Of a stretch of 64,000 nt of DNA, positions 27,621 through 35,333 are shown piece by piece. Position 1 is the stretch's first letter. Every line of letters begins with the position of its first letter. Source of the stretch: Paracoccus sp. N5 (GTDB taxonomy: Bacteria; Pseudomonadota; Alphaproteobacteria; Rhodobacterales; Rhodobacteraceae); contig NZ_AQUO01000001.1 in assembly GCF_000371965.1 (NCBI RefSeq), forward strand, positions 248,001 through 312,000, written 5' to 3'. The notes below the pieces were generated by a model. The model ran no database searches. It saw only the letters and a list, made by a program, of their open reading frames with translations, and was not told where the DNA came from. The position numbers and the translations under genes are program-made.

Positions 27621-28310
27621 ATGAAACTGATCGTGGGCCTTGGCAATCCCGGCCCGAAATACGCGCAAAACCGGCATAACGTGGGCTTCATGGCGGTCGA
27701 TCGCATCGCCGCGGACCACGGCTTTTCCCCCTGGCGCGCGCGCTTCCAGGGCGAGATCGCCGAGGGCCGCCTGGGCGATGAGCGCGTCACGCTGCTGAAG
27801 CCCGCGACCTTCATGAACCTGTCGGGCCAGTCGGTCGGCGAGGCCATGCGCTATCTGAAGCTGACGCCGGCCGAGGTGATCGTGCTGCATGACGAGCTGG
27901 ACCTCGCGCCCGGCCGCGTGCGGGTCAAGACCGGCGGCGGCCATGCCGGGCACAACGGGCTGCGCTCGATCCACCAGCATATCGGCGAGGCCTACCGGCG
28001 GCTGCGCATCGGCATCGGCCATCCCGGCCACAAGGACCGGGTGGCCGGCTATGTGCTGTCGGATTTCGCCAAGGCCGAGCAGGACGGGCTGGACGACCTG
28101 TTGCGCGGCATCTCGGACGGGGCAGCGGCGCTGGCGCTTGGCGACGATACGCGGCTGATGAATGCGGTCGCGGCCCGCGTGGCCCCGGCGCGAAACAGCG
28201 GCACGCGGCCGGAAAGGCCGGCCGATCCGCCTGCGGCGAAAGCTCCGCCCGCGGCCGAGCCGCCGAGCATGGCCGAGCGGCTGCGCGCGCTTGGCGACCG
28301 GTTCCGCTGA
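27621..28310 (+). CDS. pth: peptidyl-tRNA hydrolase
   Basis: 229 residues. Frees tRNA from prematurely released peptidyl-tRNA. The N-terminus LIVGLGNPGPKYAQNRHNVGF carries the catalytic His19, and HDELDLAPGRVRVKTGGGHAGHNG is interrupted by nothing. The last about 40 residues form a Pro/Ala-rich tail (PPAAKAPPAAEPPSMAERL), a common extension in this order. A good ribosome site (CGGAGAAA) precedes the ATG. The stop overlaps the next start as TGATG. Confidence 0.95.
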   Translation: MKLIVGLGNPGPKYAQNRHNVGFMAVDRIAADHGFSPWRARFQGEIAEGRLGDERVTLLKPATFMNLSGQSVGEAMRYLKLTPAEVIVLHDELDLAPGRVRVKTGGGHAGHNGLRSIHQHIGEAYRRLRIGIGHPGHKDRVAGYVLSDFAKAEQDGLDDLLRGISDGAAALALGDDTRLMNAVAARVAPARNSGTRPERPADPPAAKAPPAAEPPSMAERLRALGDRFR

Positions 28311-29356
28311 TGGGCTGGCAGCAGGCCTTTGCCGATCAGACGCGCGCCTGCCGTGCCTTGGGCTCGGGCCTAACGGCGCGGGTCTGCGAAGCCCTGGCGC
28401 GCACCATCGCCGCAGACCAGGGACCGGTCGGGCGGCGTGTGAAGTCCTGGCCGGGCAATCCGGCAGTCGGCGCCGACTCCCTGCCGCTGCGGCTGTGCGG
28501 TGCGCTGCATGCGCTGGTGCTTTCGGAGCAGGCGCCGGATCTGGCGCAGGCCTATGCCATGGGCGGCGGGGCGGATCTGGATCGGGTGATTGCATATGTA
28601 ATTCAGCGGTATGACCGGCATATCCTGGAATTCATCGAGCATGCGCCGCAGACCAACGAGGTCGGCCGCTCGGCGGTGCTGATTGCCGGCGCCTGGTTCC
28701 TGGCCGGGGTGACGCAACCCGCCGCTTTCGAGTTGCTGGAACTGGGTGCCAGCGCCGGATTGAACCTGAACTTTCCGCGCTACAGCCTTGCCGATGAACA
28801 GGAATTCCAGCCGACACTTGCCGGCGAGCCCGCTTCGGCGCTGCGGCTCGCGCCATTGTGGCGCGGGACGCCGCCGCAACCGGCGGCGCTGGCGATCACC
28901 GATGCGCGCGGGGTGGATCTGAACCCGCTCGACCCGCAGCGCGACGGGGCGCGGCTGATGGCCTATGTCTGGGCGGACCAGCGCGACCGGCTGGCACGGC
29001 TGCGGGCGGCGCTCTCCATCGCCGCCGAGCACCCGCCGCATGTCGAGCGCGCCGATGCCGCCGACTGGCTGGAGACGCAGCTGGCCAGGCCGGAACCGCA
29101 GGGCCGGCTGGTCTATCACACCGTCGCCGCGCAATATTTCCCGCAAGCCAGCCGCGACCGGATCGAGGCGGCGCTGCAGGAAGCCGGCGCGCGCGCCGCG
29201 CCCCACGCGCCCCTGGCGCATCTGTCGATGGAGGCGGATGGCGGCGACGGCGCCGCCCTGCGGCTGCGGCTCTGGGCCGGCGGCCTGCGGGAATGGGATC
29301 TGGGCCGGGCCGACTTCCATGGCCGCTGGCTCGACTGGCAGCCGAAGGAGATCTGA
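28310..29356 (+). CDS. DUF2332-family protein, unknown function
   Basis: 348 residues. Recognised by RYDRHILEFIEHAPQTNEVGR, FELLELGASAGLNLNF, GVDLNPLDPQRDGARLMAYV and LVYHTVAAQYF, which match the DUF2332 family. The LELGASAGLNL glycine-rich loop looks like a degenerate nucleotide- or SAM-binding turn, but no biochemical role is established to my knowledge. Translationally coupled to pth (TGATG). Confidence 0.78.
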   Translation: MGWQQAFADQTRACRALGSGLTARVCEALARTIAADQGPVGRRVKSWPGNPAVGADSLPLRLCGALHALVLSEQAPDLAQAYAMGGGADLDRVIAYVIQRYDRHILEFIEHAPQTNEVGRSAVLIAGAWFLAGVTQPAAFELLELGASAGLNLNFPRYSLADEQEFQPTLAGEPASALRLAPLWRGTPPQPAALAITDARGVDLNPLDPQRDGARLMAYVWADQRDRLARLRAALSIAAEHPPHVERADAADWLETQLARPEPQGRLVYHTVAAQYFPQASRDRIEAALQEAGARAAPHAPLAHLSMEADGGDGAALRLRLWAGGLREWDLGRADFHGRWLDWQPKEI

Positions 29357-29357
29357 C

Positions 29358-29732
29358 ATGGACCCCGCGCTGAACGTCCTGGGCGGCAAGCTGGAAAGCT
29401 GTTCGACCGCGCCGATGACCGGGTTTTTCCGCGACGGCTGCTGCAACACCGGCCCCGAGGATACCGGGCGCCACACCGTCTGTGTCATCGTCACCGCCGA
29501 ATTCCTGGCGCTGTCGAAATACCTTGGCAACGATCTCAGCACGCCGCGGCCCGAATTCCGCTTTCCGGGGCTGAAGCCCGGCGACCGCTGGTGCCTTTGC
29601 GCGGCGCGCTTCCTGCAGGCGGCGCAGGAATTCGCCGCGCCCGAGGTGGTGCTGGCGGCGACACATGCCCGCACGCTGGACATCGTGCCGCTGGCCCTGC
29701 TGCAGGCCCATGCCGCCGGGCGCAAGGACTAG
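29358..29732 (+). CDS. DUF2237-family protein, unknown function
   Basis: 124 residues matching DUF2237: NVLGGKLESCS, DGCCNTGPEDTGRHTVCV, then GNDLSTPRPEFRFPGLKPGD and RWCLCAARFLQA. Several conserved cysteines (C-C pair and CLC) hint at metal binding or redox chemistry; this is inference. It follows DUF2332 with a 1-base gap, so pth, DUF2332 and DUF2237 appear to be one operon. Confidence 0.8.
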   Translation: MDPALNVLGGKLESCSTAPMTGFFRDGCCNTGPEDTGRHTVCVIVTAEFLALSKYLGNDLSTPRPEFRFPGLKPGDRWCLCAARFLQAAQEFAAPEVVLAATHARTLDIVPLALLQAHAAGRKD

Positions 29733-29769
29733 GCGGCGTAAAGCGGATTCCGGGGCTTCTGCGCTGCCG

Positions 29770-29930
29770 ATGCAGAACCGCCTGCCCGAATTGCGGGCCC
29801 TGCGCGGCTGGTCGCAGAGCGACCTGGCCGAGGCGCTCCAGGTATCGCGCCAGACCGTCAATGCGCCGCGCTGCGACACGGACTGCCGCTGGCCTTCGGC
29901 CGCCGGTTCGAGAACAGCTTCCGGTCCTGA
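29770..29930 (+). pseudogene. truncated XRE-family HTH regulator
   Basis: Starts MQNRLPELRALRGWSQSDL then AEALQVSRQTVNA, the first three-quarters of a short Cro/C1-type helix-turn-helix protein of about 70 residues. After VNA the family expects IETGRYDPSLPLAF; here about 40 bases seem to be missing. The nucleotides from 29883 can be read as LPLAFGRRFENSF in another frame, so an internal deletion with frameshift has broken the gene. It may still make a short peptide. Confidence 0.6.
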
Positions 29931-29938
29931 AACGACAC

Positions 29939-29961
29939 CGCCCCGGCTTTCGACCGGGGCG
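29939..29961 (-). terminator. terminator of the allE-puuE operon
   Basis: Perfect 8-bp stem CGCCCCGG/CCGGGGCG with a 7-nt loop, 6 bases past the allE stop. On the minus strand it is followed by TGTCGTTT. Confidence 0.65.
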
Positions 29962-29967
29962 GGCGCC

Positions 29968-30816
29968 TTATTTCCAGATCGGCGCGTGGCGGTTCACGTC
30001 CTTGTAGAGCAGATAGCGGAAGTTCCCCGGCCCGCCGGCATAGCAGCATTGCGGGCAGAAGGCGCGCAGCCACATGAAATCGCCCGGCCCGACCTCGACC
30101 CAGTCGCGGTTCAGGCGATAGACCGCCTTGCCCTCGATCACGAACAGCCCGTGCTCCATGACATGGGTCTCGGCGAAGGGGATCGAGCCGCCCGGCTTGA
30201 AGGTCACGATGGTGATATGCATGTCGTGGCGCATATCGGTCGGGTCCATGAAGCGGGTGGTGGCCCAGCTGTCATTGGTGTCGGGCATCGGGATCGGCGC
30301 GATGTCGCGTTCGTTGGCGATGATCACGTCGGGCTTGTCGAGCCCGGGGACCGCCTGCCAGCGCTTGCGCCACCAATGGAAGCGCGAGAGCTGGTCGCCC
30401 GCGCGCACCGTCCATTCGGTGCCGGCGGGGATATAGGCAAAGCCGCCCGGGGTCAGCTCATGCACCTGGCCCGCGATGGTCAGGGTGACGGCGCCATCGG
30501 TGACGAAGATCGCCGATTGCACGCCCGCGTCCTCTTCCGGCCGGTCCGAGCCGCCCTGCGGCTGCAACTCGACGATATACTGGCTGAAGGTCTCGGCGAA
30601 GCCCGAGAGCGGCCGGGCGATCATCCACAGCCGCATGCCGGTCCAGCCCGGCAGGAAGCTGGTCACGATGTCGCGCATCGTGCTGGCGGGGATGACGGCG
30701 TAGGCCTCGGTGAAGACGGCGGTGTCGGTGGTCAGGTCGGTCTGGGGCGGCAGACCGGCGAAGGGTCCGGCATAGGTCGGTGCGGCCATGGTCGCGCCTT
30801 TCGGAATATGGTTCAT
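29968..30816 (-). CDS. allE: (S)-ureidoglycine aminohydrolase (bicupin)
   Basis: 282 residues in two cupin halves. It releases ammonia from (S)-ureidoglycine during allantoin breakdown. Visible are TEAYAVIPASTMRDIVTSFL near the N-terminus, the first cupin FAYIPAGTEWTVRAGDQ, and the metal-binding second cupin with HDMHITIVTFKPGGSIPFAE, ETHVMEHGLFVIEGK and PGDFMWLRAFCPQCCYAG. An ATG at 30789 with its own AAAGG site could also be the start. It lies 10 bases after the PuuE-UraD gene on the same strand. Confidence 0.9.
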   Translation of the reverse strand: MNHIPKGATMAAPTYAGPFAGLPPQTDLTTDTAVFTEAYAVIPASTMRDIVTSFLPGWTGMRLWMIARPLSGFAETFSQYIVELQPQGGSDRPEEDAGVQSAIFVTDGAVTLTIAGQVHELTPGGFAYIPAGTEWTVRAGDQLSRFHWWRKRWQAVPGLDKPDVIIANERDIAPIPMPDTNDSWATTRFMDPTDMRHDMHITIVTFKPGGSIPFAETHVMEHGLFVIEGKAVYRLNRDWVEVGPGDFMWLRAFCPQCCYAGGPGNFRYLLYKDVNRHAPIWK

Positions 30817-30826
30817 CGGGGGAATC

Positions 30827-32233
30827 CTATTTCAGCGCGTCATGCAGCCGCAACTCGGCGATGCGCATGACCTGGCGCTCGGCCTCGGCCCGCTCGGTCG
30901 CGGTGTCGTTGCCGATGCGCGCCTGCATCGCCGCCATGATGCCCGCCTTGTCGTGGTCGCGGACCGCGATGATGAAGGGGAAGCCGTGCTTGGCGACATA
31001 TTCGGTGTTCAGCGCCTGGAAGGTCTCGCGCTCGGCATCGGTCAGCGCGTCGAGCCCGGCCGAGGCCTGTTCCGAGGTGCTTTCCGCCGTCAGCCGCTTG
31101 GCCTGCGCCAGCTTGCCGGCCAGGTCCGGGTGCGCGACCAGCACGCCCAGCCGTTCCTCGTCCGAGGCACCGCGGAAGACCTGCGCCATGCGCGCGGCAA
31201 GCCCGGCGGGGGTGTCGTGGATCGCGCCCATCTCGCCGTCCCAGACCCGTTCGGCGATGAAGGGCGAATGCTCGTAGATGCCGCCGAATTTCTGCACGAA
31301 ATCCTCGCGCGCCATTTCGGACGGGCGCTGGCGCGGCTGGAACGGATGCGTCCTGGCCCAGTGCCGGGCGATGTCGAGCCGGGTGGCAAACCAGACGCCC
31401 TCATGCTTGCGGCAATGCTCGAGGAACTTCTGCACCGCGATGGCCCGGCCCGGACGGCCGGCCAGCCGGCAATGCAGGCCGATGGACATCATCTTTGGCG
31501 CACCGGCCTGCCCTTCGGCATAGAGCACGTCGAAGCTGTCGCGCAGGTAGTCGAAGAACTCGACCCCGGTGCCGAAGCCCTGGCCCGAGGAGAAGCGCAT
31601 GTCGTTGGCGTCCATCGTATAGGGCACCATCAGCTGCGGCTTGCCCTTGTGGACATGCCAATAGGGCAGGTCGTCGGCGATGGTGTCGGCGAGATATTCG
31701 AAGCCGCCCTCCTCGCAGCCCAGCGCCACCGTGTTCATCGAGGTGCGGCCCTGGTAGAAGCCGCGCGGCCGCTCGCCAGTGACGCGGGTGTGCAACTCGA
31801 CCGCCTTGGCGATATGCTCGGCCTCGGTCTCGGCCGGGATGTCGCGGTAGTCGATCCACTTGTAGCCATGGGTGGCGATTTCCCAGCCGGCGCGCTGCAT
31901 GGCCGCGACCTGCTCGGGCGCCCGCTCCAGCGCGGTCGCCACGCCATAGATGGTGACCGGCGTATCCTTCAGCAGGCGATGCAGCCGCCAGAAGCCCGCA
32001 CGCGCGCCATAGTCATAGATCGATTCCATGTTCCAGTGCCGCTTGCCCGGCCAGGGCTGGCAACCGATGATCTCGGACAGGAAGGCCTCGGAGGCGGCGT
32101 CGCCGTGCTCCAGGCTGTTCTCGCCGCCCTCCTCGTAGTTGATGACGATCTGCACCGCGATCTTGGCACCACCGGGCCATTTCGGATCGGGCGTGGTCTC
32201 GCCATAGCCAATCATGTCGCGGCTGTATCGCAT
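30827..32233 (-). CDS. puuE: fusion of allantoinase PuuE and OHCU decarboxylase UraD
   Basis: 468 residues. Residues 1-300 are a polysaccharide-deacetylase-fold allantoinase: RYSRDMIGYGETTPDPKWPG, then INYEEGGENS, then GWEIATHGYKWIDY with the metal His, and RPRGFYQGRTSMNT. Residues about 305-468 are a UraD domain: EDFVQKFGGIYEHSPFIAER with the catalytic His, then LVAHPDLAGKLA, LTAESTSEQASAGLD and FGFPFIIAVR-like KHGFPFIIAVR. One chain would thus decarboxylate OHCU to S-allantoin and open the allantoin ring. The ATG at 32233 has AAGGAAG upstream. Operon with allE. Confidence 0.92.
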   Translation of the reverse strand: MRYSRDMIGYGETTPDPKWPGGAKIAVQIVINYEEGGENSLEHGDAASEAFLSEIIGCQPWPGKRHWNMESIYDYGARAGFWRLHRLLKDTPVTIYGVATALERAPEQVAAMQRAGWEIATHGYKWIDYRDIPAETEAEHIAKAVELHTRVTGERPRGFYQGRTSMNTVALGCEEGGFEYLADTIADDLPYWHVHKGKPQLMVPYTMDANDMRFSSGQGFGTGVEFFDYLRDSFDVLYAEGQAGAPKMMSIGLHCRLAGRPGRAIAVQKFLEHCRKHEGVWFATRLDIARHWARTHPFQPRQRPSEMAREDFVQKFGGIYEHSPFIAERVWDGEMGAIHDTPAGLAARMAQVFRGASDEERLGVLVAHPDLAGKLAQAKRLTAESTSEQASAGLDALTDAERETFQALNTEYVAKHGFPFIIAVRDHDKAGIMAAMQARIGNDTATERAEAERQVMRIAELRLHDALK

Positions 32234-32449
32234 CGCTTGCTTCCTTCTGGTTCTTCCGGCCTGATAGCACAGACCATCTGGACGGGCTTTCAGGCAAGCG
32301 CCTATTGCTAAAAACAGATCCAAGATTTCGTTGAAAATCCCGATTTATCCATAACCGATTGAAACTCTGTCGCTGGAACCGGGATGGTCGGTCTTGCCTG
32401 CTTGCGCATAGTGTGAGCGCATGGCGGCAAACCGCCGATGGGAGGAACC
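32234..32449. promoter_or_regulatory. divergent control region of the purine genes
   Basis: The 216 bases between puuE and the purine permease must hold both promoters. The middle (about 32300-32365) is clearly AT-rich for this genome. It contains three related half-sites: GATTT (32324-32328), AAATC (32335-32339) and GATTT (32342-32346); the last two form the exact palindrome AAATCCCGATTT-like AAATC-CC... with a 2-base spacer. A regulator of purine catabolism may bind here. The site is inferred. Confidence 0.4.
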
Positions 32450-33751
32450 ATGCTAGACAAGCACTTCGGGCTGACGGCCCATGGCACCAGCGTAAGGACG
32501 GAGGTGATCGCGGGCATCACCACCTTCCTGACGATGGCCTATATCATCTTCGTGAACCCGGACATCCTGTCCTCGACCGGCATGGACCGCAATGCGGTCT
32601 TCGTCGCGACCTGCCTTGCCGCGGCCATCGGCTCGGCCGTCATGGCGCTTTGGGCGAACTGGCCCATCGGCATGGCGCCCGGCATGGGGCTGAACGCCTT
32701 CTTCGCCTTTACCGTGGTCGGCGCGCTGGGATTCACCTGGCAGCAGGCGCTGGGGGCGGTGTTCATCTCGGGCCTGGTGTTCCTGTTTCTGTCGGCGACC
32801 GGGATCCGGCGCTGGCTGATCGCCGGCATCCCGACCTCGATGCGCTCGGCCATCGCGGCGGGCATCGGCATGTTCCTGGGGCTGATCGCGCTGAAGAACT
32901 CGGGCATCGTCGTGGACAACCCGGCGACGCTGGTGGGCCTGGGCGACCTGACCGCCACCGGCACGCTGCTGGCCATCGCCGGCTTCTTCATCATCGCGGC
33001 ACTAGACGCGCTGAAGGTGCGCGGCTCGATCCTGATCGGCATCCTGGTCATCACCGTGGCCTCGATCCTGCTGGGCGCCAGCCAGTTCGGCGGCGTCATC
33101 TCGATGCCGCCCTCGATCGCGCCGACCTTCCTGCAACTCGACATCGCCGGGGCGCTGACCGTGGGCATCTTCCACGTCATCCTGGTCATGGTGCTGGTCG
33201 AGGTCTTTGACGCCACCGGCACGCTGATCGGCGTGGCCAAGCGCGCCGGCCTGCTGACCGAAGGCCCCGCCCATACCAACAAGGGCCTGAGCCGGGCGCT
33301 GATGGCCGATTCGACGGCGATCCTGGCCGGCTCGCTCCTGGGCACCAGCTCGACCACGGCCTATGTCGAAAGCGCCTCGGGCGTGCAGGCGGGCGGGCGC
33401 ACCGGCCTGACCGCGCTGGTCGTCGCGGTGCTGTTCCTGCTGGCGATGTTCTTCGCCCCGCTCGCCGGTTCGGTCCCGGCCTATGCCACCGCGCCGGCGC
33501 TGCTCTATGTCGCCTGCCTGATGGTGCGCGAATTCGAGGAGATCAGCTGGGGCGACGTCACCGAAAGCGCGCCGGCGGTGCTGACCGCGCTGATGATGCC
33601 CTTCACCTATTCCATCGCCAACGGCCTGGCCTTCGGCTTCGTGAGCTACGCCGCGATCAAGCTCCTGACCGGCCGCGCGCGCGAGGTTCACGCCGCGACC
33701 TGGATCGTGGCGGCGCTTTTCGTGATCCGCTTCGCCTTCTTCATGGAATGA
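32450..33751 (+). CDS. AzgA/PbuG-type purine (hypoxanthine/guanine/adenine) permease
   Basis: 433 residues with about 12-13 membrane helices. Family marks: ITTFLTMAYIIFVNPDIL near residue 25-42, WPIGMAPGMGLNAFFAF near 75-92, and LLGTSSTTAYVESASGVQAG with RTGLTA near 300. The ATG at 32450 is set by GGAGGA at 32441; an ATG at 32438 lies in front of that site and is less likely. Divergent from puuE-allE, which fits import of purines for catabolism. Confidence 0.9.
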   Translation: MLDKHFGLTAHGTSVRTEVIAGITTFLTMAYIIFVNPDILSSTGMDRNAVFVATCLAAAIGSAVMALWANWPIGMAPGMGLNAFFAFTVVGALGFTWQQALGAVFISGLVFLFLSATGIRRWLIAGIPTSMRSAIAAGIGMFLGLIALKNSGIVVDNPATLVGLGDLTATGTLLAIAGFFIIAALDALKVRGSILIGILVITVASILLGASQFGGVISMPPSIAPTFLQLDIAGALTVGIFHVILVMVLVEVFDATGTLIGVAKRAGLLTEGPAHTNKGLSRALMADSTAILAGSLLGTSSTTAYVESASGVQAGGRTGLTALVVAVLFLLAMFFAPLAGSVPAYATAPALLYVACLMVREFEEISWGDVTESAPAVLTALMMPFTYSIANGLAFGFVSYAAIKLLTGRAREVHAATWIVAALFVIRFAFFME

Positions 33752-33756
33752 CACGC

Positions 33757-33778
33757 CAGGGGGCCGACCGGCCCCCTG
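33757..33778 (+). terminator. terminator of the purine permease gene
   Basis: Perfect 9-bp stem CAGGGGGCC/GGCCCCCTG with a 4-nt loop GACC, 5 bases past the stop. No T-run follows. Confidence 0.6.
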
Positions 33779-33891
33779 CCCGCTCTGCTGATCCGTCGCG
33801 CTGGCCTCATCTATTCGCGCAATCTGGCTCTATCCCTTTGCCCGTTTCAGGCGCAGTCAGGATGAAACCCCCTTGCCGCAGGAGCCCGGCC

Positions 33892-35271
33892 ATGACGCTC
33901 GATCTCAATCCCAATGATATGTCGCATGTGGTCGAGGCCGACCGCGCCCATGTCTGGCACCACCTGAGCCAGCACAAGCAATACGAGACCATCGACCCCC
34001 GCGTCTTCGTCGAGGGCAAGGGCATGAAGCTGTGGGATGCGACCGGGCGCGAGTTCCTGGACGCGGTCTCGGGCGGGGTCTGGACCGTCAACGTCGGTTA
34101 TGGCCGCGAAAGCATCGCCAATGCGATCCGCGACCAGCTCATCAAGCTGAATTATTACGCCGGCGCCGCCGGCACCGTGCCGGGCGCCATCTTCGCCCAG
34201 AAGCTGATCGAGAAGATGCCGGGCATGAGCCGGGTCTATTACTCGAACTCGGGCTCCGAGGCGAACGAGAAGGTCTACAAGATGGTGCGCCAGATCGCGG
34301 CGAACCATCACGGCGGCCGCAAGTGGAAGATCCTGTATCGCGACCGCGACTATCACGGCACCACCATCGGCACGCTGGCGACCAGCGGCCAGGACCAGCG
34401 CGCCACCGCCTACGGACCCTTCCCCGACGGCTTCATCCGCGTGCCGCATTGCCTGGAATACCGCAAGCAATGGGACGTGGAGAACTACGGCGAGCGTGCC
34501 GCCGACGCCATCGAGGAGGTGATCCTGCGCGAAGGCCCCGACACCGTCGGCGCCATCGTGCTGGAGCCGGTGACCGCCGGCGGCGGCGTCATCACCCCGC
34601 CCGAGGGCTATTGGCAGCGCGTGCAGGAGATCTGCCGCAAATACGACATCCTGCTGCATATCGACGAGGTGGTCTGCGGGCTTGGCCGCACCGGCACCTG
34701 GTTCGGCTATCAGCATTACGGGATTCAGCCGGATTTCGTGACCATGGCCAAGGGCGTCGCCTCGGGCTATGCCGCGATCTCCTGCACCGTCACCACCGAG
34801 CGCGTCTTCGAGATGTTCAAGGACAGGCCCGAGGACGGCATGAGCTTCTTCCGCGACATCTCGACCTTCGGCGGCTGCACCTCGGGTCCGGTGGCCGCCA
34901 TCGAGAACATGCGCATCATCGAGGAAGAGAAACTGCTGGAAAACACCATCGCCATGGGCAACCGGGTGCTGGACAACCTGACCACGCTGATGGACAGGCA
35001 CGCCGTCATCGGCGACGTGCGCGGCAAGGGCCTGTTCTGCGGCGCCGAGCTGGTTTCGGACCGCAAGACACGCGAGCCGATGGATGAGAAGAAGGTGCAG
35101 GCCGTGGTCGCCGAATGCCTGGCGCAGGGCGTCATCATCGGCGCCACCAACCGCTCGCTGCCCGGGTTCAACAACACGCTCTGCCTGTCGCCGGCGCTGA
35201 TCGCCACGGCGGAGGACATCGACCGCATCACCGACACCATCGACCGGGCGCTGACCAAGGTCTTTGGCTGA
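33892..35271 (+). CDS. tpa: taurine-pyruvate aminotransferase
   Basis: 459 residues, a class III PLP aminotransferase. The Schiff-base lysine is K287 in TMAKGVASGYAAIS, preceded by HIDEVVCGLGRTGTWFGYQH, and SNSGSEANEKVYKM binds the cofactor phosphate. The N-terminus (HVVEADRAHVWHHLSQHKQY) and DRDYHGTTIGTLATSGQDQR closely resemble Tpa, which deaminates taurine to sulfoacetaldehyde. The TauR-like regulator directly downstream supports this. The next enzyme, Xsc, is not in the window. AGGAG precedes the ATG. Confidence 0.87.
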   Translation: MTLDLNPNDMSHVVEADRAHVWHHLSQHKQYETIDPRVFVEGKGMKLWDATGREFLDAVSGGVWTVNVGYGRESIANAIRDQLIKLNYYAGAAGTVPGAIFAQKLIEKMPGMSRVYYSNSGSEANEKVYKMVRQIAANHHGGRKWKILYRDRDYHGTTIGTLATSGQDQRATAYGPFPDGFIRVPHCLEYRKQWDVENYGERAADAIEEVILREGPDTVGAIVLEPVTAGGGVITPPEGYWQRVQEICRKYDILLHIDEVVCGLGRTGTWFGYQHYGIQPDFVTMAKGVASGYAAISCTVTTERVFEMFKDRPEDGMSFFRDISTFGGCTSGPVAAIENMRIIEEEKLLENTIAMGNRVLDNLTTLMDRHAVIGDVRGKGLFCGAELVSDRKTREPMDEKKVQAVVAECLAQGVIIGATNRSLPGFNNTLCLSPALIATAEDIDRITDTIDRALTKVFG

Positions 35272-35282
35272 CGGGACTTGAT

Positions 35283-35326
35283 CCGCGGCGGCATTCGGGG
35301 GAGTGATCGTCCGACAGCCGCCGCGG
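35283..35326 (+). repeat. long inverted repeat between tpa and tauR
   Basis: Exact 10-bp arms CCGCGGCGGC (35283-35292) and GCCGCCGCGG (35317-35326) separated by 24 bases fill most of the 62-base gap between tpa and the regulator. It could fold as an intergenic hairpin reducing read-through, or serve as an operator for the regulator itself. Confidence 0.55.
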
Positions 35327-35333
35327 ACCCTTC

